A stretch of DNA of 64,000 bases from Paenalicyclobacillus ferrooxydans (GTDB lineage Bacteria > Bacillota > Bacilli > Alicyclobacillales > Alicyclobacillaceae): the NCBI RefSeq assembly GCF_001399675.1, contig NZ_LJCO01000052.1:1-64000 (forward strand). Direction: 5' to 3'. The position numbers and the translations under genes were made by a program. Below the pieces are notes generated by a model. That model was not told where the DNA came from. It saw only the letters and a program-made list of their open reading frames with translations, and ran no database searches. Positions 26,938 through 36,076 of the stretch are shown here, in pieces. Numbering within the stretch: position 1 is the stretch's first letter; each line of letters opens with the position of its first letter.

Positions 26938-27267
26938 GTGCAATTGGATACGGTTTTAAAAGTTGGGTCGTTGGCCTTCAGCGTGGCCCAGGACGACCAC
27001 GTTCGGGAACTGTTTTCCATGGTGCACAAGGGAGCGCGACGGCGTGGATTGATTGGTGTGATGCCTCCCCCGCAGTCACAAGCTGGGGCACCGAAGCCGG
27101 CGAGCGCACCTGCGAAAAAGCCAGAAGCCCCCATTCCCTTCGCGCCAGAGCCAAAACCCGCAGCTCCAGTTGCTTCCGGGGCTGACTTAAGCAAACTGCT
27201 GAACGGCCAAAATGCAAAGAAACTCCTTGGCGTTGCAGGTCAGATTGGCCAAATGTTAATGAAATAA
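26938..27267 (+). CDS. Small protein of unknown function, Pro/Ala-rich middle
   Basis: A 109-residue protein starting at GTG 26938, seven bases after GGAGGT. The first 45 residues look folded (LDTVLKVGSLAFSVAQDD), residues 46-80 are Pro/Ala/Lys-rich, and the end (LLNGQNAKKLLGVAGQIGQM) could be an amphipathic helix. I do not recognise a family. It lies between the M42 peptidase and the terpene synthase genes on the same strand. Confidence 0.7.
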   Translation: MQLDTVLKVGSLAFSVAQDDHVRELFSMVHKGARRRGLIGVMPPPQSQAGAPKPASAPAKKPEAPIPFAPEPKPAAPVASGADLSKLLNGQNAKKLLGVAGQIGQMLMK

Positions 27268-27369
27268 GGAAAAGCAAACTCGGCACGCGGAGAACCCGCA
27301 TGCCGGTCTACATATTCTCCTATACTAAGCGTATGATATTCGTTCTGACAGGATTGTCTGACTGGAGTC

Positions 27370-28467
27370 ATGTCATTATTCGATCCATGTAACGACCAGG
27401 AGGTGCAACTACTGACCGACAGCCCTAAGACACCCGCACAGTTCTTGGTCAGATTGTTTCGCGATGTGCTCCCGATTGCTCGACAAGAGATTGAACGCTG
27501 GACAAGCCTGGCGAACGAAATACCGGATGAGACACTGCGCACCCAGGCTCTCGCGAGTCTGCAATCCAAACGGTTTCATGCCGATGGAGGCTGCGTGTAC
27601 GCAGCAGTGAACCCACTGTTCACAGACTCGTTGGTTCGGCTGATTGTAGCCCTGCAGACCATCAGTGATTACCTCGATAACCTCTGTGACCGCTGCGAGT
27701 CATTAGACGGGGCCGATTTTGATTGTCTTCACAATGCGATGCGGGAAGCCGTCCGTCCTGAAGCAGCGCATTCGCAGTACTACGCTCTGCGCGGAAATCC
27801 GAGCGACGGCGCGTATCTTGATACACTCGTCAGCACCTGTCAGGAAGAAGTCCGACAACTCCGGGGCTACGCCAGTGTGAGGCCATACGTTGAGTGGTTG
27901 GTTGAGCGGTACTGTGAGCTGCAGGTACACAAGCACATTGAACCGAGTGAACGGACAGCCACCCTCATGGCATGGTCGACTCCATACGAGAAAACCTATC
28001 CGGACATTCACTGGTGGGAGTTTGCGGCTGCTTCAGGGTCAACACTCGGGATGTTTGCGATGTTCCTTGCAGCCACTGAAGACGTAGATGAGTTAACGGC
28101 AGAAAAGATGTTTCAAGCCTATTTTCCGTGGATTGGCGGTCTGCATATCCTTCTCGATTACCTCATCGATCTGGATGAAGATGACGTTGCAGGTGACTAC
28201 AATTTCGTGCAATGTTATCCTCAGAAGGATTACGCGCGCGCGCGAATTAAGTGGTTCGTGGAACAGAGTCTCGGCCATGTGGAGTCCCTGATTCCGCGCC
28301 CGCGTATTCACCGTGAGGTTGTACGCGGACTGCTCGGAATGTACTTGTCAGATGGAAAGGTCAAGCGACAACCGGATGTAAGACCTACCCGACGCCTCGT
28401 ACTTGACTCCGGACCAACCACTTGGATGTACTTCGGCGCCTGCGTGCTGTACCGCAAGATTCGTTAA
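27370..28467 (+). CDS. ytpB: Tetraprenyl-beta-curcumene synthase-like protein (YtpB/DUF2600)
   Basis: A 365-residue all-helical protein of the YtpB family, which cyclises C35 tetraprenyl diphosphate to tetraprenyl-beta-curcumene on the way to sesquarterpenes. Acid-rich metal or substrate motifs are visible: ISDYLDNLCDRCE (about 99-111) and LDYLIDLDEDDVAGDYNF (about 259-276). The ATG at 27370 has almost no SD spacing, while AGGAGGTG at 27399-27406 points to a CTG at 27412 as a possible true start; the first 14 residues are therefore doubtful. It is followed after 15 bases by a membrane protein gene. Confidence 0.88.
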   Translation: MSLFDPCNDQEVQLLTDSPKTPAQFLVRLFRDVLPIARQEIERWTSLANEIPDETLRTQALASLQSKRFHADGGCVYAAVNPLFTDSLVRLIVALQTISDYLDNLCDRCESLDGADFDCLHNAMREAVRPEAAHSQYYALRGNPSDGAYLDTLVSTCQEEVRQLRGYASVRPYVEWLVERYCELQVHKHIEPSERTATLMAWSTPYEKTYPDIHWWEFAAASGSTLGMFAMFLAATEDVDELTAEKMFQAYFPWIGGLHILLDYLIDLDEDDVAGDYNFVQCYPQKDYARARIKWFVEQSLGHVESLIPRPRIHREVVRGLLGMYLSDGKVKRQPDVRPTRRLVLDSGPTTWMYFGACVLYRKIR

Positions 28468-28482
28468 GAGAGGGAGCCAACC

Positions 28483-28905
28483 GTGCCGACCATACTCGTG
28501 CCTTTGATTGTCGTGCATGTGACAGCAGTGCTGTCCAAGTTTTCCTTGTTCTTTGCCATTCCAAGACTAAAGAGCGTGGAAGCGGTCAAGTCGTTCCTTG
28601 CCAAATACCGACCCTTTGAACGAACCGCTGACTGGATTCTCTGGATTACAGGGGCATTCCTTATCTATTTCAGCAGTTGGCAGCTATTGCGGCAAACATG
28701 GATGATTGTGTCATTGGCTCTCTACCTGCTGGTGTTCATCAGCATTCGGTTTGCCCTGACCGGGTATCTCCGAAAAATTGCCGACAGTAAGAAGCTATAC
28801 GCGCACGACGAACTGAAACGACTGCGTACGAACAATTGGTGCGTGAGTATCATTGCTGTTGTTTTACTTGGGATTATCGCCTATCTGATGATGGTCAAGC
28901 CGTAA
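28483..28905 (+). CDS. Small integral membrane protein of unknown function
   Basis: A 140-residue protein starting at GTG 28483 behind GGGAG. About four membrane segments are seen (about 3-24, 50-67, 71-93, 117-137) with a basic loop around 95-112. It is 15 bases behind the ytpB-type gene and so in the same transcript. It resembles DUF2269-like small membrane proteins, but I cannot assign it firmly. Confidence 0.72.
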   Translation: MPTILVPLIVVHVTAVLSKFSLFFAIPRLKSVEAVKSFLAKYRPFERTADWILWITGAFLIYFSSWQLLRQTWMIVSLALYLLVFISIRFALTGYLRKIADSKKLYAHDELKRLRTNNWCVSIIAVVLLGIIAYLMMVKP

Positions 28906-28912
28906 GGCGTCG

Positions 28913-28930
28913 GCGGGGCGCCCGCCCCGC
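28913..28930. terminator. GC-rich hairpin between convergent genes
   Basis: GCGGGGC (28913-28919) pairs with GCCCCGC (28924-28930). There is no T run, so it may be a weak or factor-assisted terminator for the convergent ytpB unit and folB. Confidence 0.45.
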
Positions 28931-29015
28931 ACGACTGCGCAACAGAGCCACGGGCCCTGAAAGACATGGGGCACGGCGACACATGACCACCGGCCCCCGA
29001 CGGTTGAGGTCCTGT

Positions 29016-29393
29016 CTAGTCCTCAACGTTTGTTCTCGACCGGTCAAACCGCGTACTGACACGCTGGAAGATACCAGGTACGGGGGCACTCGGCTTGGAA
29101 ACCTCGACTACGATACGATTGAGCTGTGAGAACTGCTTGAACAGGGCATCACAGATTCGCCCAGCGACAGTCTCTATCAGATTTGCAGGGGTACCCTCAA
29201 CGATTGTGCGCACAACTTCATACGCTGCACCGTAGTCAACGGTGTCGAGTACTGAATCGGAAGCCGCTGCAGGTGCAAGGTCAAGATACAATTCAAGATC
29301 GACCGTAAAGCGCGACCCAAGCTTCTTCTCCTCTGCGAACACACCGTGGTATCCGTAAAATACCATGCCTTCAATTCGAATTTGGTCCAACAT
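29016..29393 (-). CDS. folB: Dihydroneopterin aldolase
   Basis: A 125-residue enzyme that converts 7,8-dihydroneopterin to 6-hydroxymethyl-dihydropterin and glycolaldehyde in folate synthesis. The N-terminal FYGYHGVFAEEKKLGSRF, the TVDYGAAYEVV segment and NLIETVAGRI match the family, with the catalytic Lys in VEVSKPSAP. The ATG at 29393 follows GGAGGG. It stands alone here, apart from other folate genes; folE is about 10 kb away at 39194. Confidence 0.93.
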   Translation of the reverse strand: MLDQIRIEGMVFYGYHGVFAEEKKLGSRFTVDLELYLDLAPAAASDSVLDTVDYGAAYEVVRTIVEGTPANLIETVAGRICDALFKQFSQLNRIVVEVSKPSAPVPGIFQRVSTRFDRSRTNVED

Positions 29394-29583
29394 GAAAACC
29401 CTCCAACATCCAAAATTGCGGCAAATTTGCACTCAATCTGTCATGGATAGCTTACACGGACAGGCCCATTTTAAATTCCTTCAGACTGCATCGTACCGAA
29501 AGGCGCGCAAAAGGTCTAGCGCCAAACAGAAAGTATATGTAGAATAAAATTAATGTTTCGACTTCTTTGAGGAGGTAGGTTAT

Positions 29584-30039
29584 ATGCCCGATCATACATC
29601 AGTCTATCTACGCGCCGTCGGCACCTATCAAAACAGCGAACACGGCAGCTATTCCTTGCAGACGGAATCATTACATATAGACCATCTTGCAACCATGCTT
29701 GATGATTCAACCCAATCCACATCTCCGGAAGAACTGCTGCTGTCGGCGGCAGCCGGTTGTTACCTCATCACCCTCAAGACGCTTTTGGTAAACCGTGAAG
29801 TTGCATTCACATCCATCGAACTCAACTCTGAAGGCCACGTCATCAACGACGGTGGATTACGTTTTGATTCCATCGTCCACCGACCGGCCATTCTGCTTGA
29901 ACACCCCGCAGATGAGGCAGAACTTCGGGTTCTCGCCGCACACGCAGAACACACCTGTATGGTTTCCTGTGCTATTCGCGGAAATGTAGCCGTTTCTGTA
30001 GAACCCACAATCCTCGTCCAAACAGCCCACAGTTCGTAA
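29584..30039 (+). CDS. OsmC/Ohr-family peroxidase-like protein
   Basis: A 151-residue OsmC-fold protein. The two catalytic cysteines are C59 (AAAGCYLIT) and C125 (HTCMVSC), with an extra C129. Such proteins reduce organic hydroperoxides using low-molecular or lipoyl thiols. The ATG is preceded by GAGGAGGT. It diverges from folB across 190 bases in which I see no clear OhrR or PerR box. Confidence 0.88.
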   Translation: MPDHTSVYLRAVGTYQNSEHGSYSLQTESLHIDHLATMLDDSTQSTSPEELLLSAAAGCYLITLKTLLVNREVAFTSIELNSEGHVINDGGLRFDSIVHRPAILLEHPADEAELRVLAAHAEHTCMVSCAIRGNVAVSVEPTILVQTAHSS

Positions 30040-30234
30040 GCAAAGGACATACGAGTCGCCGTTCATTTCGTGCATCAGCCACTGCTGCGTCCAGTAGCGG
30101 CGTCCTCGGTGTGTCCCCGTAACACTGCTTCGCATCAGACAGTGTTCATTCAGACACGTTTATGCAGACAGCCTTCATGAGAAGGGGTGTCGACGCAATG
30201 GAGTCGACAAGGCGAAGTCGCCAGACTCGGCGGT

Positions 30235-31548
30235 CTAAATCTGCACGGATGAACTCGTCGACCAAGGTGTCCGCCTTTTGATCATGGCACTTGTCACCCA
30301 GAAGACGCCGCCTGCAACCAACCGCAGACCGGTTGAAATGAGCATCCCTGCAGTCATCCCCCAGTGCCCGAGGAACCATATCCCAATCTCCGGAGCCATA
30401 AAACCAATGACCGACAAAGCCACATTGTAGTACGCAATGTAGGTTGTTCGCTCTGCCTCAGGGCAAACCTCGAGCAGATATGTGAATAACAAGAGTGTTG
30501 TCCCTGCGTTGGGGATCCCAGTGACAAAGTTGATGAGAAACAAGTACCACATGTTTGGGGAGAGGATAGTCAAGGCAGGTGTAAGCGCCATCCCGACGGC
30601 AGCGAAGGCCATCATCCGTCCATTCCCGAACCGATCCGCCATGCGTCCCCACCAGCGATACGTTAAAATCTGTACCAACTGATTGGCAACAGTGAACAGG
30701 CCCAGCCAAAGTGCAGGAGCATGAGCCTCGGAAATTTGGTAGATGTTGAAGAGTGGCCACGCCAACTGCCAGCCAAAGTTGAAAAACAAAAGCCCTCCGC
30801 CGACGATTAAGAACTGCTTGTCGGCCAAAACGCGGCGCAGCGTGTCTGTTCGGAACCGTCGAATTCCCTTCACCAACAGCGGTACCGCCCGTTTTGGCGG
30901 AGCAATGCGCTCATGGTGCATCATGAGGAACCAGACCTCAGCGACGGAAAACGCGGCTGTCGTTAAAAACGCGATCTGATACGGCCATTTCAGATGTTTA
31001 TCAAACTGTTGCAATAATAGTCCGGATAATAGTGTCGCGAACAAACCAACAATGGTCGTAATCCGATTTCGTTCACTGAAAAACGGGGAGCGTCGCTCTG
31101 GAGGAATCAGGTCGCTGATGAACGCCTGCCAGGAGAGATCGCCGAAAGACTGGGGCACGCGAATCAAAGCGACAAACCAGACAACCCAGAGTGCCGGGTG
31201 TGAAACTGCCAACCAAGGCAGGATCGCAATCAAGATAAAGATGCTGCGCGATATCGACGTCGATACGGAGCAAAAAATACGCTTGCTTCGCGCTCGCCCA
31301 ATCGTGATGGCTGCAAACAACATTGCAAACAGATTGACGAGTGACGGAAGAGAATTTAACAGACCCATTTCACTGTCGGTAGCATGCAACGCGTCGAGCA
31401 GATACATAGCCACGTAGCCGTTTACAATACTTAGGCTGACAGTGGCAAAACTGCCGTTCCAAATACTGAGCGACTCGTTGCTGCTCTTGATTGAGTTCCA
31501 ATTCCATTTCTGGACAAGTGATCGCGGGTTAAATGATTGATTAGGCAT
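30235..31548 (-). CDS. Major facilitator superfamily transporter
   Basis: A 437-residue polytopic protein with about twelve membrane segments. A long central loop (about residues 205-235) divides the halves, and the loop 2-3 region (ITIGRARSKR) and the loop 8-9 motif (WWGRMADRFGNGRMM) are MFS-like. The substrate is unknown. The ATG at 31548 has only a weak ribosome site. It is separated from the upstream yihY-type gene by 77 bases on the same strand. Confidence 0.88.
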   Translation of the reverse strand: MPNQSFNPRSLVQKWNWNSIKSSNESLSIWNGSFATVSLSIVNGYVAMYLLDALHATDSEMGLLNSLPSLVNLFAMLFAAITIGRARSKRIFCSVSTSISRSIFILIAILPWLAVSHPALWVVWFVALIRVPQSFGDLSWQAFISDLIPPERRSPFFSERNRITTIVGLFATLLSGLLLQQFDKHLKWPYQIAFLTTAAFSVAEVWFLMMHHERIAPPKRAVPLLVKGIRRFRTDTLRRVLADKQFLIVGGGLLFFNFGWQLAWPLFNIYQISEAHAPALWLGLFTVANQLVQILTYRWWGRMADRFGNGRMMAFAAVGMALTPALTILSPNMWYLFLINFVTGIPNAGTTLLLFTYLLEVCPEAERTTYIAYYNVALSVIGFMAPEIGIWFLGHWGMTAGMLISTGLRLVAGGVFWVTSAMIKRRTPWSTSSSVQI

Positions 31549-31625
31549 GACACCATATTGACAAGAGAAGCGATGGACTTCAAGACCCGAAATGAGCCAT
31601 TTTGTACCATACCGCTAAAGTGATG

Positions 31626-32489
31626 CTATGTTTCATTCGCTTGGCTCTCCACCACACTCTCAAGCGTCGCAGACACCTCTGCGCCGAACAGTACCAAAAT
31701 ACTCCCAACGTACATCCACAACACCAACAACATGACGGTCGTGAGTCCACCGTAGATCATGTGGTAGCGACTAATATGCGTGACGTACCAAACAAAAACC
31801 TCCCGTCCGAGGTCCAGCGCCAATGTCGAGACAATCGCACCTGGAAACAAAAACACCCAATCAATCCGCCTTGATGGCAGGTAACGAAAGCAAACGATAA
31901 AACCGGTGACCAGTGAGAGCGGGAAAATGACCCGTGACAGCCCGTGCACAAACCCGAACCATCGGAGCAACCCATGCTGCAAGACCGGGCTCGCTGTAAT
32001 GACGGGTGACAGCCATAACACGAGTGCAGAGCCGAGGGTGAGCACGAGTAAGATGATCAACATCAGAAATGCAATGACACGGCGGGCAACAAACGACCGC
32101 TGTTGTTCGGTGCAGAAGATGGTATCGAGCGCTTGCTGTAATGCGATAAAACCACTGCTCGCAGACCATGCCAAGGTCACGCCGCTGACAAGCCCAACAT
32201 TCCCTCCGCTCGACAACTGACCAATGTTCTGCGAGATAATATCACGGGCATCGTTCATCGCAGGAAAGTACGGACTCAAAAGGTCCATCAGATAGTTTTC
32301 TGTGACGGCGTGCGGCAGAGCAACAGACAATGCGTAGATTGCCAACAACAGCAGTGGAAACAAGGAAAAAAAGGCGTAGAATGCAATGACAGCCGCAAGC
32401 GAAGCAATATCATGATTTACCGTAGAAGTTGTAAGAAGCCATAGAAAGCGAAACGTCCGCTTGATACCAGCTTCTGCTCTCTCCACCAT
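31626..32489 (-). CDS. YihY/BrkB-family membrane protein
   Basis: About 287 residues with six membrane segments. The family signature is visible in the N-terminal LAAVIAFYAFFSLFPLLL and later WSASSGFIALQQALDTIF and YGGLTTVMLLVLWMYVGS. The family was once called RNase BN by error; its transport role remains undefined. The ATG at 32489 (GAGGTGGG just ahead) is chosen; the ATG at 32507 is an alternative and would bring the gene within 8 bases of the end of the pseudouridine synthase gene. Confidence 0.88.
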   Translation of the reverse strand: MVERAEAGIKRTFRFLWLLTTSTVNHDIASLAAVIAFYAFFSLFPLLLLAIYALSVALPHAVTENYLMDLLSPYFPAMNDARDIISQNIGQLSSGGNVGLVSGVTLAWSASSGFIALQQALDTIFCTEQQRSFVARRVIAFLMLIILLVLTLGSALVLWLSPVITASPVLQHGLLRWFGFVHGLSRVIFPLSLVTGFIVCFRYLPSRRIDWVFLFPGAIVSTLALDLGREVFVWYVTHISRYHMIYGGLTTVMLLVLWMYVGSILVLFGAEVSATLESVVESQANET

Positions 32490-32515
32490 CCCACCTCGCT
32501 TCCACATGACCGGGT

Positions 32516-33535
32516 TCAACCGTCTGCTTTGAGATATGTATCCGCACAACCGAGTTCTTTCAGCATCGCCGACATCGGCTTTGGCAACGGTGCCTCAACC
32601 ACAATTTGTTCTTTCGTATATGGGTGAACAAACTCCATCCGACGAGCGTGTAATGCTTGGCCAAGACCTGCCCAAGACCACCCCTGCCCTTTGGAGGCAC
32701 CTCCGTAAAGCGCGTCTCCTACAATCGGGCAACCGGCGGCAGACACATGCACACGAATCTGATGCGTGCGGCCTGTAGCCAACGTACAGGTGATGACAGA
32801 CAGCACATTATGTATGGTAGACCCTTGTGCGAGTTCCCTAAACTCCTGGTGCCAATGTCGCTCAAAGTTCGTCACGGCTGGCTTTCCCGTTCGGGAAACG
32901 ATGTATGCACCGGATCGATGCCGGTCTCGCCCAATCGGCAAATTCCAAGTTCCGCGCTTTGGCAGACTCTTCCCGAATACAACCGCCAGGTACTCTCTGC
33001 GGATTTGTCGTACCGTCATCATGGCATCGAGCGCCCTGGCTGCAAAAGGATGCTTGGCAAACAGAATGCACCCCGTTGTGTCCCTGTCGAGTCGATGTAC
33101 ATGTGTGACGTCATGATCTTCGTCATAGGTGCCAAGATACTGACGCACTCGGTCAATGAGGGTATCTTTCACCTCAGTGCCATCGGAATGGACAAGCAAC
33201 CCGGCCGGCTTGTCCACGACCAAGACATGATCATCTTCGTAAAGGACGTCGATACGGCTGTCCCCTATCCCTGCAGGTGTTGAAGCATTGTAGTGGGTTG
33301 CTGTTGTGTTCATCAACCAAATTTTTGTCCGTGCGGAGAGCACAGTTTCACGAGATACAGCTTGACCGCCGACACGAACCAGCCCTTCATCAAACAAACG
33401 CGTCACGAACCCGTGCGGCAGCAAGAGCTCTTGCTCCAACCACTCGGAAATGGACAAGCTCGTTTGATGGTGGCCAGGCGTGACGACCAGGTTGTGATTC
33501 ACAACACGTGCGTCCGTGACCGTCTCCTCCTTCAA
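32516..33535 (-). CDS. RluA-family pseudouridine synthase
   Basis: A 339-residue RNA-modifying enzyme. An N-terminal S4-like region (about 28-75) is followed by the catalytic domain with HRLDRDTTG (147-155; D150 catalytic), the RTHQIRVH motif and the C-terminal PLPKPM. It should isomerise uridine in rRNA or tRNA; the RluD/RluC-type target cannot be told. TTG 33535 is the only long start, with AGGGG very close; the exact start is uncertain. It is followed closely by the yihY-type gene. Confidence 0.9.
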   Translation of the reverse strand: MKEETVTDARVVNHNLVVTPGHHQTSLSISEWLEQELLLPHGFVTRLFDEGLVRVGGQAVSRETVLSARTKIWLMNTTATHYNASTPAGIGDSRIDVLYEDDHVLVVDKPAGLLVHSDGTEVKDTLIDRVRQYLGTYDEDHDVTHVHRLDRDTTGCILFAKHPFAARALDAMMTVRQIRREYLAVVFGKSLPKRGTWNLPIGRDRHRSGAYIVSRTGKPAVTNFERHWHQEFRELAQGSTIHNVLSVITCTLATGRTHQIRVHVSAAGCPIVGDALYGGASKGQGWSWAGLGQALHARRMEFVHPYTKEQIVVEAPLPKPMSAMLKELGCADTYLKADG

Positions 33536-33602
33536 ATCCCCTACTGTTCATCCTAATCGAATCGATCGAAAAACATTCTTCATGACCCTAAAAGAGAACA
33601 AA

Positions 33603-33627
33603 ACGCGGTGCATCCCCTGCACCGCGT
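33603..33627 (-). terminator. Terminator after the nfuA-like gene
   Basis: ACGCGGTGCA (33603-33612) pairs perfectly with TGCACCGCGT (33618-33627); on the minus strand TTTTGTTC follows. It separates the NfuA-like gene from the pseudouridine synthase. Confidence 0.88.
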
Positions 33628-33664
33628 AGCGTATTCCTTTATCTTGCATCATATCGTCGCGTTA

Positions 33665-33907
33665 TTAATAGGCTTCGACAGCTTGCACCTCAGGAACTGC
33701 CATTCGGACCGCGCGCTCCACACCCATCTTCAGGGTCATGACACTTGCCGGACAACCAACACAGCTGCCAGTGAGGGCGACAAACGCCGTCTTGGAAAAA
33801 TCATCATAAGAAACAAATTCCACGTCGCCGCCATCCTGTTGAATGGCCTCGCGAATTTGCTCAAGCGCTTCTTGAATTCGAGACTCTATGTTTTGCTCGG
33901 TCGTCAT
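33665..33907 (-). CDS. NifU-like (Nfu) iron-sulfur cluster carrier domain protein
   Basis: An 80-residue single Nfu domain with the cluster-binding pair C49-x2-C52 (GSCVGCPAS), preceded by DGGDVEFV. Dimers carry a [4Fe-4S] cluster and pass it to client enzymes. The ATG at 33907 follows GAGGGA. It is a monocistronic unit with its own terminator. Confidence 0.93.
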   Translation of the reverse strand: MTTEQNIESRIQEALEQIREAIQQDGGDVEFVSYDDFSKTAFVALTGSCVGCPASVMTLKMGVERAVRMAVPEVQAVEAY

Positions 33908-34097
33908 AACGTCATCCCTCCACCTTCAAGAATACGACACATCTATGAACCCTGCAAGAGACATCCGCCGCAACAACCCATGCCAAAGCAAAAGTGAGAC
34001 GAAACAGCCGCTAAAAAACGGGCGAATGCCATGCCCATCTGCGTGTAACACCCATACGATACAGTAACAACCTGAGGCCGGAGAGGATGCATCACAA

Positions 34098-34754
34098 GTG
34101 GCCCGATTAGAACGATGGAAATATATACCGATGTTGGTTCGTGCATATCAGGAAGCAAAAACGCGCGCTCAGTCTCATGAGCCCACGGCGCATAGTTCAT
34201 CCGATCTAGAAACACAAAGTAGTGGTTTCGCATCGTCTGACCAAATGATGCTGCGCGAGGCTCGTCAAATGCCGTCAGCCCGCCGGATGACAAAGAGGAG
34301 TTCGTCTGCCTCTGGAGCATCTTCAGGACGTGCAGCTGGTGGTTTAGGCAGGGTCCGTGCACGTCGCACAACGGTTCAAAATCGGACGGCAGTGCATGGG
34401 AACACGGTCAAAAAAGGTGTGCATCGATTGGCAAATCAAGCTAAAAAGAGAGCCAACGTACGGTCGGCAGCACGACCATTACGTCCACAGTCACGTGTTT
34501 TACCGAAGCAACATGCCTCTATTCAAGAGGTATTACAGGAACTGCGATCGACGAAACAACAATTAAGCCAGCTCCAAGCAATCCAAATGCAACTGAATGA
34601 CGTTCAAACTCAGCTCAGTCAACAACTCGAGGTTTTGAAGGGGTCGATACGTGAGACCAAAGAATCACAAATACAAAGGTCTGCTGGAGAGAGTGATACG
34701 CGCACGACTGAAAAGACAAATCTTGACAATCGAAGCATACCGTCTGAGATGTAA
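34098..34754 (+). CDS. Basic protein with C-terminal coiled coil, unknown function
   Basis: A 218-residue protein starting at GTG 34098 behind GAGAGGA. Residues 60-140 are very rich in Arg, Lys, Ser and Ala; residues about 140-190 form a Gln/Leu-rich coiled coil (VLQELRSTKQQLSQLQAIQM). I recognise no family. A CATACGATA at 34053-34061 fits the sigma-K -10 pattern 37 bases upstream, though no matching -35 is seen, so a sporulation role is only a guess. Confidence 0.6.
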   Translation: MARLERWKYIPMLVRAYQEAKTRAQSHEPTAHSSSDLETQSSGFASSDQMMLREARQMPSARRMTKRSSSASGASSGRAAGGLGRVRARRTTVQNRTAVHGNTVKKGVHRLANQAKKRANVRSAARPLRPQSRVLPKQHASIQEVLQELRSTKQQLSQLQAIQMQLNDVQTQLSQQLEVLKGSIRETKESQIQRSAGESDTRTTEKTNLDNRSIPSEM

Positions 34755-34815
34755 AAAAGTCTCTGGATGCCCCTGCGCATAGGAGTAAATACTGTGCGTG
34801 AAAGGAGGGTGCATT

Positions 34816-35013
34816 ATGAGTAAAACGGCGTTGACGATTGTCATCATCGGTGCCATTAACTGGCTGCTCGTAGGCTTGTTCAGATTTGATCTTGTGGCTT
34901 CATTATTTGGTGGACAAGCTTCCCTCGTGAGCCGCATCGTCTATGTCATCGTAGGCTTAGCAGGGCTGTACTGCATCTCGCTGCTATTCACGGAAAACAG
35001 GGTCACCGACTAG
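34816..35013 (+). CDS. DUF378-family small membrane protein (YuzA-like)
   Basis: A 65-residue protein with two membrane segments (about 5-24 and 39-57). The INWLLVGLFRFDLVASLFGG stretch is the DUF378 hallmark. ATG 34816 is preceded by AAAGGAGG. Function is unknown in the whole family. Confidence 0.88.
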   Translation: MSKTALTIVIIGAINWLLVGLFRFDLVASLFGGQASLVSRIVYVIVGLAGLYCISLLFTENRVTD

Positions 35014-35028
35014 TTATCTGTTTCTGGG

Positions 35029-35063
35029 AGCGGGCGGCCGTAAAAGGGCCGTCCGTATCCGCT
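35029..35063 (+). terminator. Terminator after the DUF378 gene
   Basis: AGCGG/CCGCT outer arms and GGGCGGCC/GGCCGTCC inner arms form one long imperfect hairpin followed by TTTT. Confidence 0.65.
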
Positions 35064-35129
35064 TTTGGTGAGGTCGTCAAAACACACCCACCCAGAAAGT
35101 CGCTCGGAACCGAAGCCCAAACAAAAACA

Positions 35130-35152
35130 GCCCCCTCCACGTTGGAGGAGGC
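35130..35152 (-). terminator. Terminator after the GNAT gene
   Basis: On the minus strand GCCTCCTCC pairs with GGAGGGGGC around a 5-base loop, followed by TGTTTTTGTTT. It ends the GNAT transcript. Confidence 0.85.
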
Positions 35153-35207
35153 GAGGCAAGGAAAAACCCCACAGTTGCCAGGGGATGTATCAGCTCGTGC
35201 CGAGCAT

Positions 35208-35846
35208 CTACCAGGCTTGCAAATCATCTGTCGGGAACCTTCCGACAGCGACCGATGTTCCATTTGTCCCAGCTATCACCTTCTGGAAACAAATGGAGTT
35301 TGGCGGGAGCTGGTACACTTCGGTAAAGCCTAACTTCTTTGTAAATGCAAGACTTCGTTTGTTGTTCTGCTGTACAAACACTTCAAGTGTGTGAACCCGC
35401 TGTTTCTTGGCGTCCTCTTCCAAGTGTTGCATGACGTGCGTTCCTATGCCGTCGGACTGGTGGCTCGGGTCAATGACAAGCGCGCTCACATGCATTTTCC
35501 CATCTGGCGCCACCAAATAGGAGTAATAGCCAATGGGTTTTCCTCCACGTTCAACGATCACGGTTGGGGCACCCGATTGCAGATAGCCCAGGAACTGTTC
35601 CCGGGGAAACGGCTCGCCAAACGACTCACTGTGAACCTGCCCGAGCTCACCCTCTGTGAGATTGAGAATGTATGGGTCGTCGGCAGGAATTCTTGGCCGA
35701 AAGGACAGAGAAGCCGTCTTTACTGTTTTTGTTCCCTGGTTTTTCGGCTGTGCTTTTGACCGTGAAGACGTGCGAGCTTTCGATACAGGACCAGGTTTTC
35801 TTGTGCTGCGCCGCTTGCGGACGACTTTGCCGGACTTGGCAGGCAT
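35208..35846 (-). CDS. GNAT-family N-acetyltransferase with basic N-terminal extension
   Basis: A 212-residue protein. Residues 1-45 are Lys/Arg/Ser-rich and probably disordered; residues about 55-190 are a GNAT domain with the acetyl-CoA loop region (VIDPSHQSDGIGTHVM) and NNKRSLAFTKKLGF. The acceptor is unknown; the basic tail could bind nucleic acid or ribosomes. The ATG at 35846 follows GGAGG; longer in-frame extensions are unlikely. It lies downstream of a small membrane protein gene and ends at a strong terminator. Confidence 0.85.
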   Translation of the reverse strand: MPAKSGKVVRKRRSTRKPGPVSKARTSSRSKAQPKNQGTKTVKTASLSFRPRIPADDPYILNLTEGELGQVHSESFGEPFPREQFLGYLQSGAPTVIVERGGKPIGYYSYLVAPDGKMHVSALVIDPSHQSDGIGTHVMQHLEEDAKKQRVHTLEVFVQQNNKRSLAFTKKLGFTEVYQLPPNSICFQKVIAGTNGTSVAVGRFPTDDLQAW

Positions 35847-36076
35847 ATGAAGTGAACCTCCTTCGTAATGCATTGCGTCACCCACAACATATGCGTCTAT
35901 CCGGGCGAATGTCATTGTTCGGTTGATTGAATCAAGCCCAGCCTTTGGGCGCGAAACTTGCTCCAACTTGGAGGCAATCAAGCGGGCTTCGGCATCAACC
36001 ATGCCGAACCCAGGCATAAAAAGACCCGGCGTGTACGCTGCCGTACGCTGCCAGGCCAAGTGGAACTGAAAACTGC

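Noticed and set aside
33943-34371. 142-codon minus-strand frame with a Cys-rich end
   Set aside because: It has no ribosome site and overlaps the better-supported coiled-coil gene at 34098; the Cys cluster alone is not enough.
32318-35263. Defence island around the dynamin or MFS genes
   Set aside because: No toxin-antitoxin, restriction or nuclease genes were seen; neighbours are ordinary housekeeping genes.
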